Of a DNA stretch of 64,000 bases, positions 54,251-62,440 are shown piece after piece. The stretch's first letter is position 1, and the number at the start of each line of letters is the position of its first letter. The stretch comes from Polyangium jinanense (GTDB lineage Bacteria; Myxococcota; Polyangia; Polyangiales; Polyangiaceae), in assembly GCF_028435365.1 (NCBI RefSeq), contig NZ_JAGTJJ010000038.1, positions 42,665 to 106,664 on the forward strand, given 5' to 3'. The notes under the pieces are model-generated. The model was not told the origin of the DNA and did not search any database. It worked only from the letters and a program-made list of their open reading frames with translations. The translations under genes were made by a program, and so were the position numbers.

Positions 54251-55033
54251 GTGATCGAGCCCATCGGCCTCGGGTTCGCGGGGGACGGCCGGCTGGTTCA
54301 CCTGACGGCACTCTCGGCGCGTGACCTGCTCTGGCGGCTCAGGCAGGTCAACGGCCTGAGACGGCACGAGCTGTCGCTCTTCGAATGGCGCGACACCATG
54401 GAGCCCGAGCTGCGGCCGGGGAGCGAGCGGCCGGGCGATCTTCAAAACCCTGCAATCGCCACGCGGGTCCGACTGGTGAGGCGCCTGCGCTGGAACCGGA
54501 CGCTCGCGCCGATGGAGCGTCCCGGTGATCGCCCGGACGAACCGCGTGGCCCGCGCCATCCAGCGCTGCCGTTCATCTCCTCGAGAGAGCTCCGGCGGGT
54601 CGAGGGGGTCGTCGCGGCGCGCGTGCTCGATGGGGTATGGAAGCTGTCGAGCGAAGAGGGCCACATGTCGCGAGGCATGGTGCCAGGCAGAGGGCGCCCC
54701 GATCGCAACCGCTGCGATTACGTGCTGCTCTTCGGGGCGATTTTCGTGGTCGAACGGCTGCGCTTCGCGTCCGTGTGTGATGCCGGGGTCTCGGATGTGC
54801 TGGTGGAGCGCGCGGACCGCTCCTTCCGACTGTTGCGGTTCGAGGGGGTGGCGACCGCGCGTGACGGTCGCGGGCTCGTGCTGCGGCTCCGCGACAGAAT
54901 GCGCCTCGACCGTGCGTGGACGGCGCCCATGGAGGATCGGTCCGAGGAAGCGGTGCTGCGCTGGTACAAGGTACGGGCCGTGGTGCCGCAGGAAGGTTTT
55001 ACGTTCGTCGAGGGCCCCTCCTTGCTCGGATGA
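54251..55033 (+). CDS. Unknown protein downstream of the structured-RNA candidate (2)
   Basis: Protein of 260 residues starting at GTG 54251, two bases after the preceding stop. Opening VIEPIGLGFAGDGRLVHLTALSARDLLWRL; Arg-rich middle (VRLVRRLRWNRTLAPMERPGDRPDEPRGP); then beta-rich segments (DYVLLFGAIFVVERLRFASVCDA, SDVLVERADRSFRLLRFEGVATA). No signal peptide, membrane span or catalytic motif identified. The frame is open far upstream over the first gene, but that part is a shadow. Conservation together with its partner would test whether the RNA and the two proteins form one unit. Confidence 0.7.
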   Translation: MIEPIGLGFAGDGRLVHLTALSARDLLWRLRQVNGLRRHELSLFEWRDTMEPELRPGSERPGDLQNPAIATRVRLVRRLRWNRTLAPMERPGDRPDEPRGPRHPALPFISSRELRRVEGVVAARVLDGVWKLSSEEGHMSRGMVPGRGRPDRNRCDYVLLFGAIFVVERLRFASVCDAGVSDVLVERADRSFRLLRFEGVATARDGRGLVLRLRDRMRLDRAWTAPMEDRSEEAVLRWYKVRAVVPQEGFTFVEGPSLLG

Positions 55034-55258
55034 GCAGAACGGGGTTGTTGTTGAGGTCGTACGATTCGATGACGCCCGTCGAGCGGCAATCGTAGTTGAA
55101 TGGCTCGGTCTTGCGCTGCTCGCCGGCGACCATCACCTTGTCGCCCTCGCGCTGGACGGAGGTGAGCTGGACGAGACGGAGGGCAGGCCCCCCACCTTGA
55201 TGAAGCCGCATCCGGCGACGAAGGTGGCGAGCAGCGAGGCAACGAGCGTACGTGTCAT
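54999..55258 (-). pseudogene. Frame-disrupted small lipoprotein
   Basis: ATG 55258 begins a good lipoprotein signal (MTRTLVASLLATFVAGC, GFIKVGG) in one frame. From a run of C (about 55182-55187) a second frame continues with plausible protein (LRLVQLTSVQREGDKVMVAGEQ, then DLNNNPVLLIRA) to a stop at 54999. One base gained or lost in the run would unite them into an approximately 86-residue lipoprotein. It overlaps the end of the convergent gene at 54251 by 35 bases. Real frameshift or sequence error cannot be told apart here. Confidence 0.6.
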
Positions 55259-55465
55259 GGTCGATGGTCTTCCGGGTGTGAAGGGGCGGGCGCATCCGCA
55301 TGCGTCTTCTGCTGCCCGAGGGAGCCCCCGGCAGCAGGCGCTCGCTCTAGAGGACGGAGAACCAGCGCGCGTTTGCGGCTTTTGCCCCGTTTTCCCACGG
55401 CCGCTCCCTCGACCCTCCTTCGAGTCTCCTCGGCCGATGCACGCGTCGCCACTAGGCTCCGAACC

Positions 55466-56692
55466 ATGAATTCTTGCAAAAGCGTGCCCGACGTCGGGAT
55501 CGATGCGATTGCCTTGAGTGTGCCTCGCGGCTATGTCGAGCTGTCCGAGCTCGCCGAAGCGCGTGGGGTCCCGCCGTCGAAGTATTTGAGTGGGCTCGGG
55601 ATGCGCCGGATGGCGATCGCCGCGCCGGACGAGGACCCGGTGACCCTGGCCGTGAACGCGGCGCGGCGCCTCTTCGAGCGTTCCGGCGCGAGCCCTGCGG
55701 AGATTGGCCTCTGCATCGTCGGCACCGAGACGGCGGTCGACCACTCGAAGCCGGTGACTGCGTTCGTCCACGGCCTGCTCGATCTGCCGAGCACGTGCCG
55801 CATCTTCGAGGCCAAACACGCCTGCTTCGGCGGCACGGCAGGACTTCTCTCCGCCGTCGATTGGATCGCCTCCGGCTCGGCGCGCGGCCGCGCGGCGCTC
55901 GTCGTCTGCACCGACATTGCACGATATCCCCTCCGTTCGGCAGGCGAGCCAACACAGGGAGCGGGCGCCGTCGCGCTGCTCGTCCGAGAAAAACCGCGGC
56001 TGCTCTCGCTCGACGTGGGCCAGACCGGCACGTTCGCGCGCGACGTGCACGATTTCTGGCGCCCGCTCCACCACAAGGAGGCCCTCGTCGATGGGCATTA
56101 CTCGGTGCAATGTTATCTCGACGCCCTCGAAGGCGCTTACGATGCATGGCGCCGCCTCGACGGCGCCACGGACGAGCCGCTCGTGCGGACTTGTTATCAC
56201 GTGCCTTATGGCAAGATGGCCCGCAAGGCCCACCGGCATCGCCGGATGATCGATGGTCTGACCGAGGAGGTCGCCGACGCGTCGTTCGTGGTGGAAGTGG
56301 AGCCATCACTCGATCTGCCATCCCGGATCGGCAATGTCTACACGGGCTCGCTTTACCTCGCGCTCGCCTCCCTGCTGAACACGCAAGCGAGGGAGCTCGC
56401 AGGCCGTCGTATCGGTCTCTTCAGTTATGGATCAGGCTGCTGCGCGGAGTTTTTCGCCGGCAGGACGAACCCGGAGGCCGCCGAGCTCGTGACGCGCCTC
56501 CAGATCGACGGGCCCCTGCGCGACTGCCAGCGATTGACGGTCGCCGAATACGAGCGGCTCCGCGCCGAAGACGCCGTCGCCGACAGCCGACCGGCGCCGA
56601 CACGCGCCGCTGAAGGAACGGTGAACGAAGGCGGACGTGCCGTTTATCTCGGGGTCGATTCGAACGAGCGGCGGGTGTACGCCTACGCGTGA
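55466..56692 (+). CDS. mvaS: Hydroxymethylglutaryl-CoA synthase
   Basis: Condenses acetyl-CoA with acetoacetyl-CoA to HMG-CoA, first committed step of the mevalonate route to isoprenoids. 408 residues; thiolase fold with catalytic Glu in GTETAVDHSKP (about 89), nucleophile Cys in AKHACFGGTAGL (about 120) and His in CYHVPYGKMARKA. GEPTQGAGAVALLV and DVHDFWRPLHHK match mevalonate-pathway MvaS better than the polyketide beta-branching PksG type. ATG 55466 begins the homologous part. No other mevalonate gene lies in the window, so the pathway is scattered or elsewhere. Confidence 0.92.
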   Translation: MNSCKSVPDVGIDAIALSVPRGYVELSELAEARGVPPSKYLSGLGMRRMAIAAPDEDPVTLAVNAARRLFERSGASPAEIGLCIVGTETAVDHSKPVTAFVHGLLDLPSTCRIFEAKHACFGGTAGLLSAVDWIASGSARGRAALVVCTDIARYPLRSAGEPTQGAGAVALLVREKPRLLSLDVGQTGTFARDVHDFWRPLHHKEALVDGHYSVQCYLDALEGAYDAWRRLDGATDEPLVRTCYHVPYGKMARKAHRHRRMIDGLTEEVADASFVVEVEPSLDLPSRIGNVYTGSLYLALASLLNTQARELAGRRIGLFSYGSGCCAEFFAGRTNPEAAELVTRLQIDGPLRDCQRLTVAEYERLRAEDAVADSRPAPTRAAEGTVNEGGRAVYLGVDSNERRVYAYA

Positions 56693-56993
56693 CCCGGCGC
56701 GCGCCTTGCTCAATCTGGTGCTCGCGGGTGCATTCGCGGGCACCATCGATCCAGGAAGCGGGCCGCTCACGAGTGCGGGCGGCACCGACGCCTGGCTCAT
56801 GAAGCTCGGGCAAACAGGAGAGGTGCGCTGGGCGGAGAGGATGGGCGGAGCGCAATCGGAGACCGTGCACGCACTCGCGGTGAACTGCCAGGGGAGGAGC
56901 GCGATCGTCGGCTCGCGGGTGAATCCGAACGGGCCGGATTTATTTGCTCTGGATGGCCCGATCGAGGTATTCGTGTCCGGCTTGGCGCCCTGA
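56690..56993 (+). pseudogene. Remnant of an SBBP-type beta-propeller protein
   Basis: Frame with the repeat pattern of myxobacterial SBBP/propeller surface proteins: GAFAGTIDPGSGPLTSAGGTDAWLMKLGQTGEVRWAERMGG, then ALAVNCQGRSAIVGS. Intact members have many such units; here about two remain, with no own start (the only upstream ATG, 56637, lies in mvaS) and a stop at 56993. Best read as a decayed 3' fragment. Confidence 0.6.
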
Positions 56994-57048
56994 GATAGGC
57001 GACCGATTTCCAGAGGGCGCTGCGACGATTCCGTGTAACATCGTCGGC

Positions 57049-58441
57049 ATGAAGACCTTGGCATTGGTTCTGATCACTAGCATTGTCGCGGTGGGGTGCG
57101 GTTCGAGCGGAGGAGATCCGAGCGGAGCCTCGAGCTCGAGCTCGAGCGGGCGGCAGCGCGGGTTCGGGCGGCGGCGGGGGCTCAGGCGGCGGCGGGGGCT
57201 CAGGCGGCGGCGCTTGCAATGTGACGCTCGTCGAGGGGCTCGACACGTCGGTGCCGACCGAGGGGAAAATGCGCCCCGCGCTGAACGTCCCCTTCGAGGA
57301 TGAGCACTACCACCTGAAGGTCGCCCGCGTGACCGACGCCTCGCAAGTCACCGACCACGACATCCCGAGCTGGGTCCGCCACGAATACTCGCGCCGCCCC
57401 GCCTTCAATGCCGACTCGACCCGCGCGCTCATGCTCAGCTCGAACGGGTGGATGCGCCTTTACGAGGTGAAGCCAGACGGCACCCAGGCTTTCTTGAAGA
57501 CGCTCGCGCTGGGTGAGCCCCAGGAGCCGAACTGGCACCCGACGGATCCGAACAAGCTCTACTTCTTCGAATCGTACGGCCAGGGTCTCACAATCTCGAC
57601 CTACGACATCACGAGCGACGAAAAATCCACGTCAAGAGATCTCGGGACACGTGTGAAGGCGCTCTTCCCGGGCGCGACCGGAATGTGGACGAAGCAGGAG
57701 GGACGCCCCTCCGACGACGGCAAGATCTGGTGCCTGGAAGCCGGCCACACGACAGCCGGCAATTTCGTTCCCGATGGTCTGTTCGCCTATGACTTCGACG
57801 CCGACAAGATCCTCGGGCACATGCCCGTGACCGAGGCGCCCGACCACATCTCGACGAGCCCAAAGGGGAACTACTGCGTGCCCTCCTGGGGAGTCCCCAT
57901 GGGGACACGCGCCTACAAGACCGATTTTTCGAGCTACACGCAGCTGCACGACCGCAGCGAGCACAGCGATCTCGCAATTACGAAGGACGGCGACGAGGTG
58001 CTCGTCTACACCGCCTACGACGGGGCGAATGCGGGCAACGTGGTCATGGTCGAGCTCGCGGGCGGGACGGCGACGCCGCTCGTTCCCCTCTATGGCGAGA
58101 ACAACGGGAGCGCCGCCATGCACATCAGCGGAACCTCCAAGAACAAGCCAGGCTACGCCGTCATCGGGTTCTACGCCTGCTCCGAGGAATACGGCGCCAA
58201 AGCGTGCGATCCATCTGCGCAGTGGTTCTACAACAAGGTCATCGCCGTCGAGCTCCAGGCAAACCCGAAAGTCTACAATCTCGCCCATACCCACTACGGC
58301 AACGCCGGCTACTTCACCTCGGCGCAGGCAATCGCCAACCCGGACCTCACGAAGGTGCTGTTCGCCTCGACCTGGGAGAGCACGATGGAGAACGACGTCG
58401 CGAGCTACCTGATCCAGGTGCCCGCCTGCGCCCTGCCATAG
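57049..58441 (+). pseudogene. Propeller-like secreted lipoprotein, frame disrupted in its Ser/Gly linker
   Basis: ATG 57049 starts a lipoprotein signal (MKTLALVLITSIVAVGC) and a Ser-rich linker in one frame. The Gly/Ser linker and a body of about 400 residues continue in the +1 frame to 58441. One extra base near 57158-57162 (GGG before CGGCAGC) explains it, and removal restores a single protein of about 463 residues. The body (HISTSPKGNYCVPSWG, HSDLAITKDGDEVLVYTAYDG, FASTWES) looks like a TolB/oligogalacturonate-lyase-type beta-propeller; enzyme or binding role unknown. Only one lesion in a GC-rich low-complexity tract: possibly a sequencing error. Confidence 0.7.
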
Positions 58442-58462
58442 TCCCCGCGGTCGGCTCGAGGT

Positions 58463-59149
58463 TGGTCTCATCTGGGGGGCGCTGCGCTGGGGCGTTGCCC
58501 CAGGCCCCACCAGGGGCTATCCGCCCCTGGACCCGGACCAGCGCAAGCGCTGGACCCGGGGTCGATGAACTGCGCAATGCGCAGTTCATCGAACAGGCCG
58601 AGGCAAGACCGGCGAGCGCCCCCGCCCACCGCGTCCTCACCCTCTCCAGGCACGAGCACGTGCGCCTCCCAGGGCGTCCTCACCCTCGCCGGGCACGAGC
58701 ACGTGCACCTCCCTGGGCGTCCTCACCCTCGCCGGGCACGAGCACGTCCGCCTCCCAGGGCGTCCTCACCCTCGCCGGGCACGAGCACGTCCGCCTCCCA
58801 GGGCGTCCTCACCCTCGCCGGGCACGAGCACGTGCGCCTCCCTGGACGTCCTCACCCTCTCCGGGCACGAGCACGTCGGCCTCCCAGGGCGTCCTCACCC
58901 TCTCCGGGCACGAGCACGTCCGCCTCCCAGGGCGTCCTCACGCGCATCGCGCGGCCGCCCACAGCGCGAGATTCCGCCGATGACAGCATTCGGCCCTCCA
59001 ACGGGCCTGATGGAAGAACTGCGCACCGCGCAGTTCTTCCACCACGAGTCCAGCGCTTGCGCTGGTTCGGGTCGAGGGGCGAACAGCCCCCGCGGGGCCC
59101 GGGGCAGAGCCCCGGCGCGGCGGCCTCCAGAAGAGACGAATGCTCCCAG
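58463..59149. repeat. Composite inverted repeat element, copy D (reverse; spacer carries a minisatellite)
   Basis: R arm in reverse at 58477-58605 (GCTGGGGC/GCCCCAG-type and CCAGCGC-AA-GCGCTGG stems, GATGAACTGCGC/GCGCAGTTCATC), then an enlarged spacer with the 43-bp tandem repeat at 58631-58940, then the L arm in reverse at about 59009-59122 (GGAAGAACTGCGC/GCGCAGTTCTTCC) and the outer motif GAGACGAATGCTC to about 59149. It fills the gap between the convergent genes ending at 58441 and 59161. Confidence 0.85.
58631..58940. repeat. 43-bp tandem repeat, seven units plus a partial
   Basis: Units begin at 58631, 58674, 58717, 58760, 58803, 58846, 58889 and (partial) 58932, each opening GCGTCCTCACCCTC (ACGTCC in the sixth). 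Units differ at a few positions (CTCGCC/CTCTCC, GTGCGC/GTCCGC). The period is not a multiple of three, so it is not a protein repeat. No unique spacers, so not a CRISPR array. Confidence 0.95.
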
Positions 59150-59160
59150 TGGGGAGGAGC

Positions 59161-60885
59161 TCAGCAGCGCTCTTTCGCGCGCGGTCCGCGTCCGCGGCCG
59201 CTCGAGCGGCGGCGAGCGAACAGGAGTGCTGCGAGGAGCGCGCTGAGCCCCGTGCCGCTGGCGGTGGAGGCTGCGGATTCGATGCGGCAGCCGCAGCTCC
59301 CGGACGCGCCGCTTCCGGGCGGCGCGCCGCCTGCGGACGACGTGCCGCCGCCGGTCATGGCGCCGCCCATGCCGCCTGCGCCGCCGTCGCCGCCCGCGCC
59401 GCCGGATCCGACGAAGTTGCCGGTCGACGAGCTCGTCGCGGAGGGCACGACCGCGGCGCATTGACCGCCCTCGCAAGCCTCGCCTGGCGGGCACGTGACG
59501 CCATCGCAGAGGTCGACGCAGTTCCCCGCTTTGCAATGGGTGCCGGCTTGGCACGACACGCCGAGGCACGCGGTCTCGACGCATTGGCCGCTGTCTACAT
59601 GGCAGCTCTCGCCCGAGGGACAGATCCGGCAGGCGCACCCGGCGATACAGACGCCGCTCACGCACACCTGGCCCTCTCCGCACGTGACGCCCGCGCACGG
59701 GTCCACGCAGTGATCACCGCTGCAGACCTGGCCCGCGGGACAAACGACACCCGCGCAGGGAGCGCGGCACTCGCCGCCGTGACACACCTCGCCTTCCGGA
59801 CAAACCACGTTCGCGCAGGCCTCCTCGATGCAGAAGCTCCCTTTGCACACGAACGAGGGGAGGCAGGGAAACTCGCCCGATTCGCAGGACGCGACGCAGG
59901 TGCCGTTGCTGCACACCATATCGGGCGGGCACGTCGCGTCATCGTCGATCAGGCCGTCGCAGTCGTTGTCGATGGCGTCGCATGCCTCGCCCTGGATGCC
60001 GGGCTGAAGGACGGCCTTGCAGATGAGCGCTCCCTGCGCATTGCAGTCGGAGATGCCCTTGGCGCACGCGCCTTGCGCGTCGGGCACGTCGCAGGGTTGC
60101 CCGGCGCCGGGACAGGCGACACCGGTGAAGCGAAAGAGGAAGTCCTCGTAGTCGAGGTCGTTCCCGTTGACGCCCTCGGCGCCCGCCGCGTCCTTGAAGT
60201 CGAGATCCTCGAAGCCAAGGTAGAACGTGTTGGCGAGCATGTTCGATTTGTAGAGGAGATCCGAGTACCAGGGTCCCGGGGTCGAGCACAGCGTGCACGT
60301 GACGTTGAACCGGTGCTCGGTGTAGTGATACTGCGTCGCGTTCCCGGTGCCGGTGCCGTTCGGGTTGGGGATCAGCACGAAGCCGATGTAGCCCCCCTTG
60401 TAGGCCGGGTGCTCCCGGATCGAGACGGCGGTCAGGTTGACCTGGTCGGGAGGCGGCAGGGCGCCCGAGAACGGGAACAGGATCTGGATGTCGCTGTTCG
60501 GCGCCGCCATGTTGAGGTTCGCCCCGAGGTCCACGGGGACGTACTTCGGCGGGTTGTTGCTCGGGATGTTGTCGTCGACGTTGTACCAGCCGACGGCGAA
60601 ATTGGCGCCGCCGCCCTTGGCGATGTACTTGCCGCTGAAGTCGCAGAGCGGCGAGAAAACCTGGGGCTCCACGGCGGCGCTCTGCACGACGTCGATCCCC
60701 TCGTTGATGTTGTCGTTGTTGGCCGATCCGTTGAGGTAGCCGCTGAGCGCCGCGCCCCCTCCCACGGGGATGACGGTGCCGTTCGGCTGCGTGACGACCG
60801 CGAACGCCGCGCCGCTCGCGCAGAGGATCGAGGCGCCAATCAAGGAGGAGACGACGGGAAACCTGGGAGAGCTCGATCCGAGCAT
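59161..60885 (-). CDS. Cysteine-rich surface protein with MYXO-CTERM-like tail
   Basis: Exported protein of 574 residues. Signal peptide (to about GAAFA), a beta-rich N-terminal domain of about 230 residues with a KDAAGAEGVNGNDLDYEDFLF stretch, a MopE-like metal-binding motif (ACDAIDNDCDGLIDDD), eight or so cysteine-rich EGF/TIL-like units (CAGVVCPAGQVCSGDHCVDP type), a Gly/Ala-rich linker, then GSCGCRIE, a hydrophobic span and RRRSSGRGR. That end fits the MYXO-CTERM signal, in which the Cys is processed and the protein is held on the outer surface. Start 60885 has AAGGA 8 bases upstream. Probably an adhesion or matrix protein. Confidence 0.88.
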   Translation of the reverse strand: MLGSSSPRFPVVSSLIGASILCASGAAFAVVTQPNGTVIPVGGGAALSGYLNGSANNDNINEGIDVVQSAAVEPQVFSPLCDFSGKYIAKGGGANFAVGWYNVDDNIPSNNPPKYVPVDLGANLNMAAPNSDIQILFPFSGALPPPDQVNLTAVSIREHPAYKGGYIGFVLIPNPNGTGTGNATQYHYTEHRFNVTCTLCSTPGPWYSDLLYKSNMLANTFYLGFEDLDFKDAAGAEGVNGNDLDYEDFLFRFTGVACPGAGQPCDVPDAQGACAKGISDCNAQGALICKAVLQPGIQGEACDAIDNDCDGLIDDDATCPPDMVCSNGTCVASCESGEFPCLPSFVCKGSFCIEEACANVVCPEGEVCHGGECRAPCAGVVCPAGQVCSGDHCVDPCAGVTCGEGQVCVSGVCIAGCACRICPSGESCHVDSGQCVETACLGVSCQAGTHCKAGNCVDLCDGVTCPPGEACEGGQCAAVVPSATSSSTGNFVGSGGAGGDGGAGGMGGAMTGGGTSSAGGAPPGSGASGSCGCRIESAASTASGTGLSALLAALLFARRRSSGRGRGPRAKERC

Positions 60886-61227
60886 GGAGATCCTTTCCGG
60901 CGCGGCCACCCGAGCCAAGGTGAAGAATGTTTCCCCATGCTACCACGGGAGCTGTCCCGGATGAACCTCATCCGACACCTGATCTCGCGGCGCGGATCAG
61001 GGATAGAGCGGGCGCGGCAACACATCGACGGCCGGGTGCCAAAGGAAACGCAAGACCGCATCAAGGTACATCATCCTGGCAGGCTCCCTTTCGCCCCGGA
61101 AGCGAGCGCCTCGAACAACGTCCGCATCGCCTTCGCCTGCGCAGCCGGATCCCTCATGGATGGCTTCCGACCGTGGTGGGTTTCATCGCGGCATTGACAC
61201 GCTGTCCCTCCACGGCATGCTGCCGAG
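60886..61227. other. Gene-free interval of 342 bases
   Basis: Contains the divergent promoters of the surface protein and the DUF488 gene. A minus-strand frame (SMRDPAAQAKAMRTLFEALASG, ending at 61071) looks faintly protein-like and might be a gene remnant, but it has no homologue I recognise. Nothing else seen. Confidence 0.4.
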
Positions 61228-61794
61228 GTGTCCGCCGCGCCCATCCCCACCATCTACACGATCGGCCACGGCACGCGCAGCCTGGAGGAGCTCGTCGAGA
61301 CGCTCGGCGGCGCCTCGGTCGCCCGCCTGTTCGATGTCCGTCGATACCCCGGCTCCCGCCGCAACCCGCAGTTTGGCCGGGACGCCCTCGCGGCGTCGCT
61401 GCCCGGCCTCGGCGTCGAATACGTTTTCCGGGGCGAGGAGCTCGGCGGCAGGCGGCGGCCGAAGCGGCCCTCGCGACACCCGGCCCTCGAGGACGAGGGG
61501 TTCCGGGCGTACGCCGATTACATGGACGAACCCGCGTTCGAGGACGCGCTCGAGCACCTCGTCGGCGACGCGCAGCAGGGTGGGCCGCTCGCCGTGATGT
61601 GCGCAGAGACGGCCTGGCAACGTTGCCACCGGCGCCTCATCGCGGATGCGCTCGTCCTCTGCGGCGTTCCCGTCGAGCATCTGCTCTCACCCACGCGCCG
61701 CGAGCCTCACCGCCTCACGCATGGGGTGCGCGCGGACGAGCACGGGAGGCCGGTGTACGACATGGGCCAAACGACGGAGCTGTTTTCCCGGTGA
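61228..61794 (+). CDS. DUF488 family protein
   Basis: Protein of 188 residues from GTG 61228. DUF488 signatures: TIYTIGHGTRSLEELVETL at the N-terminus, LFDVRRYPGSRRNPQF, GGRRRPKRPSRHP, YADYM and LAVMCAETAWQRCHRRLIADAL with two cysteines. The family is widespread and its biochemical role is unsettled. The start lacks a clear Shine-Dalgarno. It is followed by a methyltransferase gene on the same strand after a 71-base gap. Confidence 0.88.
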   Translation: MSAAPIPTIYTIGHGTRSLEELVETLGGASVARLFDVRRYPGSRRNPQFGRDALAASLPGLGVEYVFRGEELGGRRRPKRPSRHPALEDEGFRAYADYMDEPAFEDALEHLVGDAQQGGPLAVMCAETAWQRCHRRLIADALVLCGVPVEHLLSPTRREPHRLTHGVRADEHGRPVYDMGQTTELFSR

Positions 61795-61865
61795 GCCCCG
61801 TGGAACGCCTACGGATTGACGGAAGGATGCGAATCTGATCGAATGCGCGGCGGAGGAACCTGCAC

Positions 61866-62423
61866 GTGGCAGACGCAGATCGGCAGAAATGGGACGCGCG
61901 GTACGCAGCCGAGGGGGCGCCGGACGAGCCCTCCGCCTGGCTCACGTCGCTCGACGAGCATTTGCCCCGGGAGGGGCGCGCGCTCGACGTCGGGGGTGGG
62001 GCGGGGCGAAACGCGATTTGGCTGGCCAGGCGGGGCCTTCGGGTGACGCTCGTGGACATCTCGCCCGTGGGCCTTTCCGTCGCGGAGAAGCGCGGGCGGG
62101 AGGCGGGCGTCACGATCGAGACGCTGCGGCGCGACCTCGAAGAGGAGCCCCTGCCCGAGGGCCCGTGGGACGTGATCCTGCAAAGCCACTACCTCGAACG
62201 CCCGCTCTTCCGGCAATACCCGCGCCTGCTCGCGCCGAATGGGCTCCTCGTGGTGGAGCATCCGACGCGGTCGAATCTGCTACGCCATGCCAGACCGGGG
62301 GCTGCGTTCTTGCTCGAGGACGGCGAGCTGCCGTCTCTCTGCGCGGGGCTCTCGATGGTCCGCTACGAGGAAGGGTGGACCGAACAAGGCAGGCACGACG
62401 CGAGGTGTTTGGCGACCATGTAA
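61866..62423 (+). CDS. SAM-dependent methyltransferase (TehB-like)
   Basis: Class I methyltransferase of 185 residues. SAM-binding motif I ALDVGGGAGRNAIWLARRG near 40, then VTLVDISPVGL, motif IV-like WDVILQSHYLER and LAPNGLLVVEHPT. Members such as TehB methylate small molecules (tellurite, thiols); the substrate here is unknown. GTG 61866 has GGAGG about 8 bases upstream. It converges with guanine deaminase (17-base gap). Confidence 0.88.
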   Translation: MADADRQKWDARYAAEGAPDEPSAWLTSLDEHLPREGRALDVGGGAGRNAIWLARRGLRVTLVDISPVGLSVAEKRGREAGVTIETLRRDLEEEPLPEGPWDVILQSHYLERPLFRQYPRLLAPNGLLVVEHPTRSNLLRHARPGAAFLLEDGELPSLCAGLSMVRYEEGWTEQGRHDARCLATM

Positions 62424-62440
62424 ACCTCGTCCCCGGAGCG

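Noticed and set aside
58631..58940. Possible CRISPR array
   Set aside because: The 43-bp units are contiguous with no unique spacers, and no cas genes are nearby; it is a tandem repeat.
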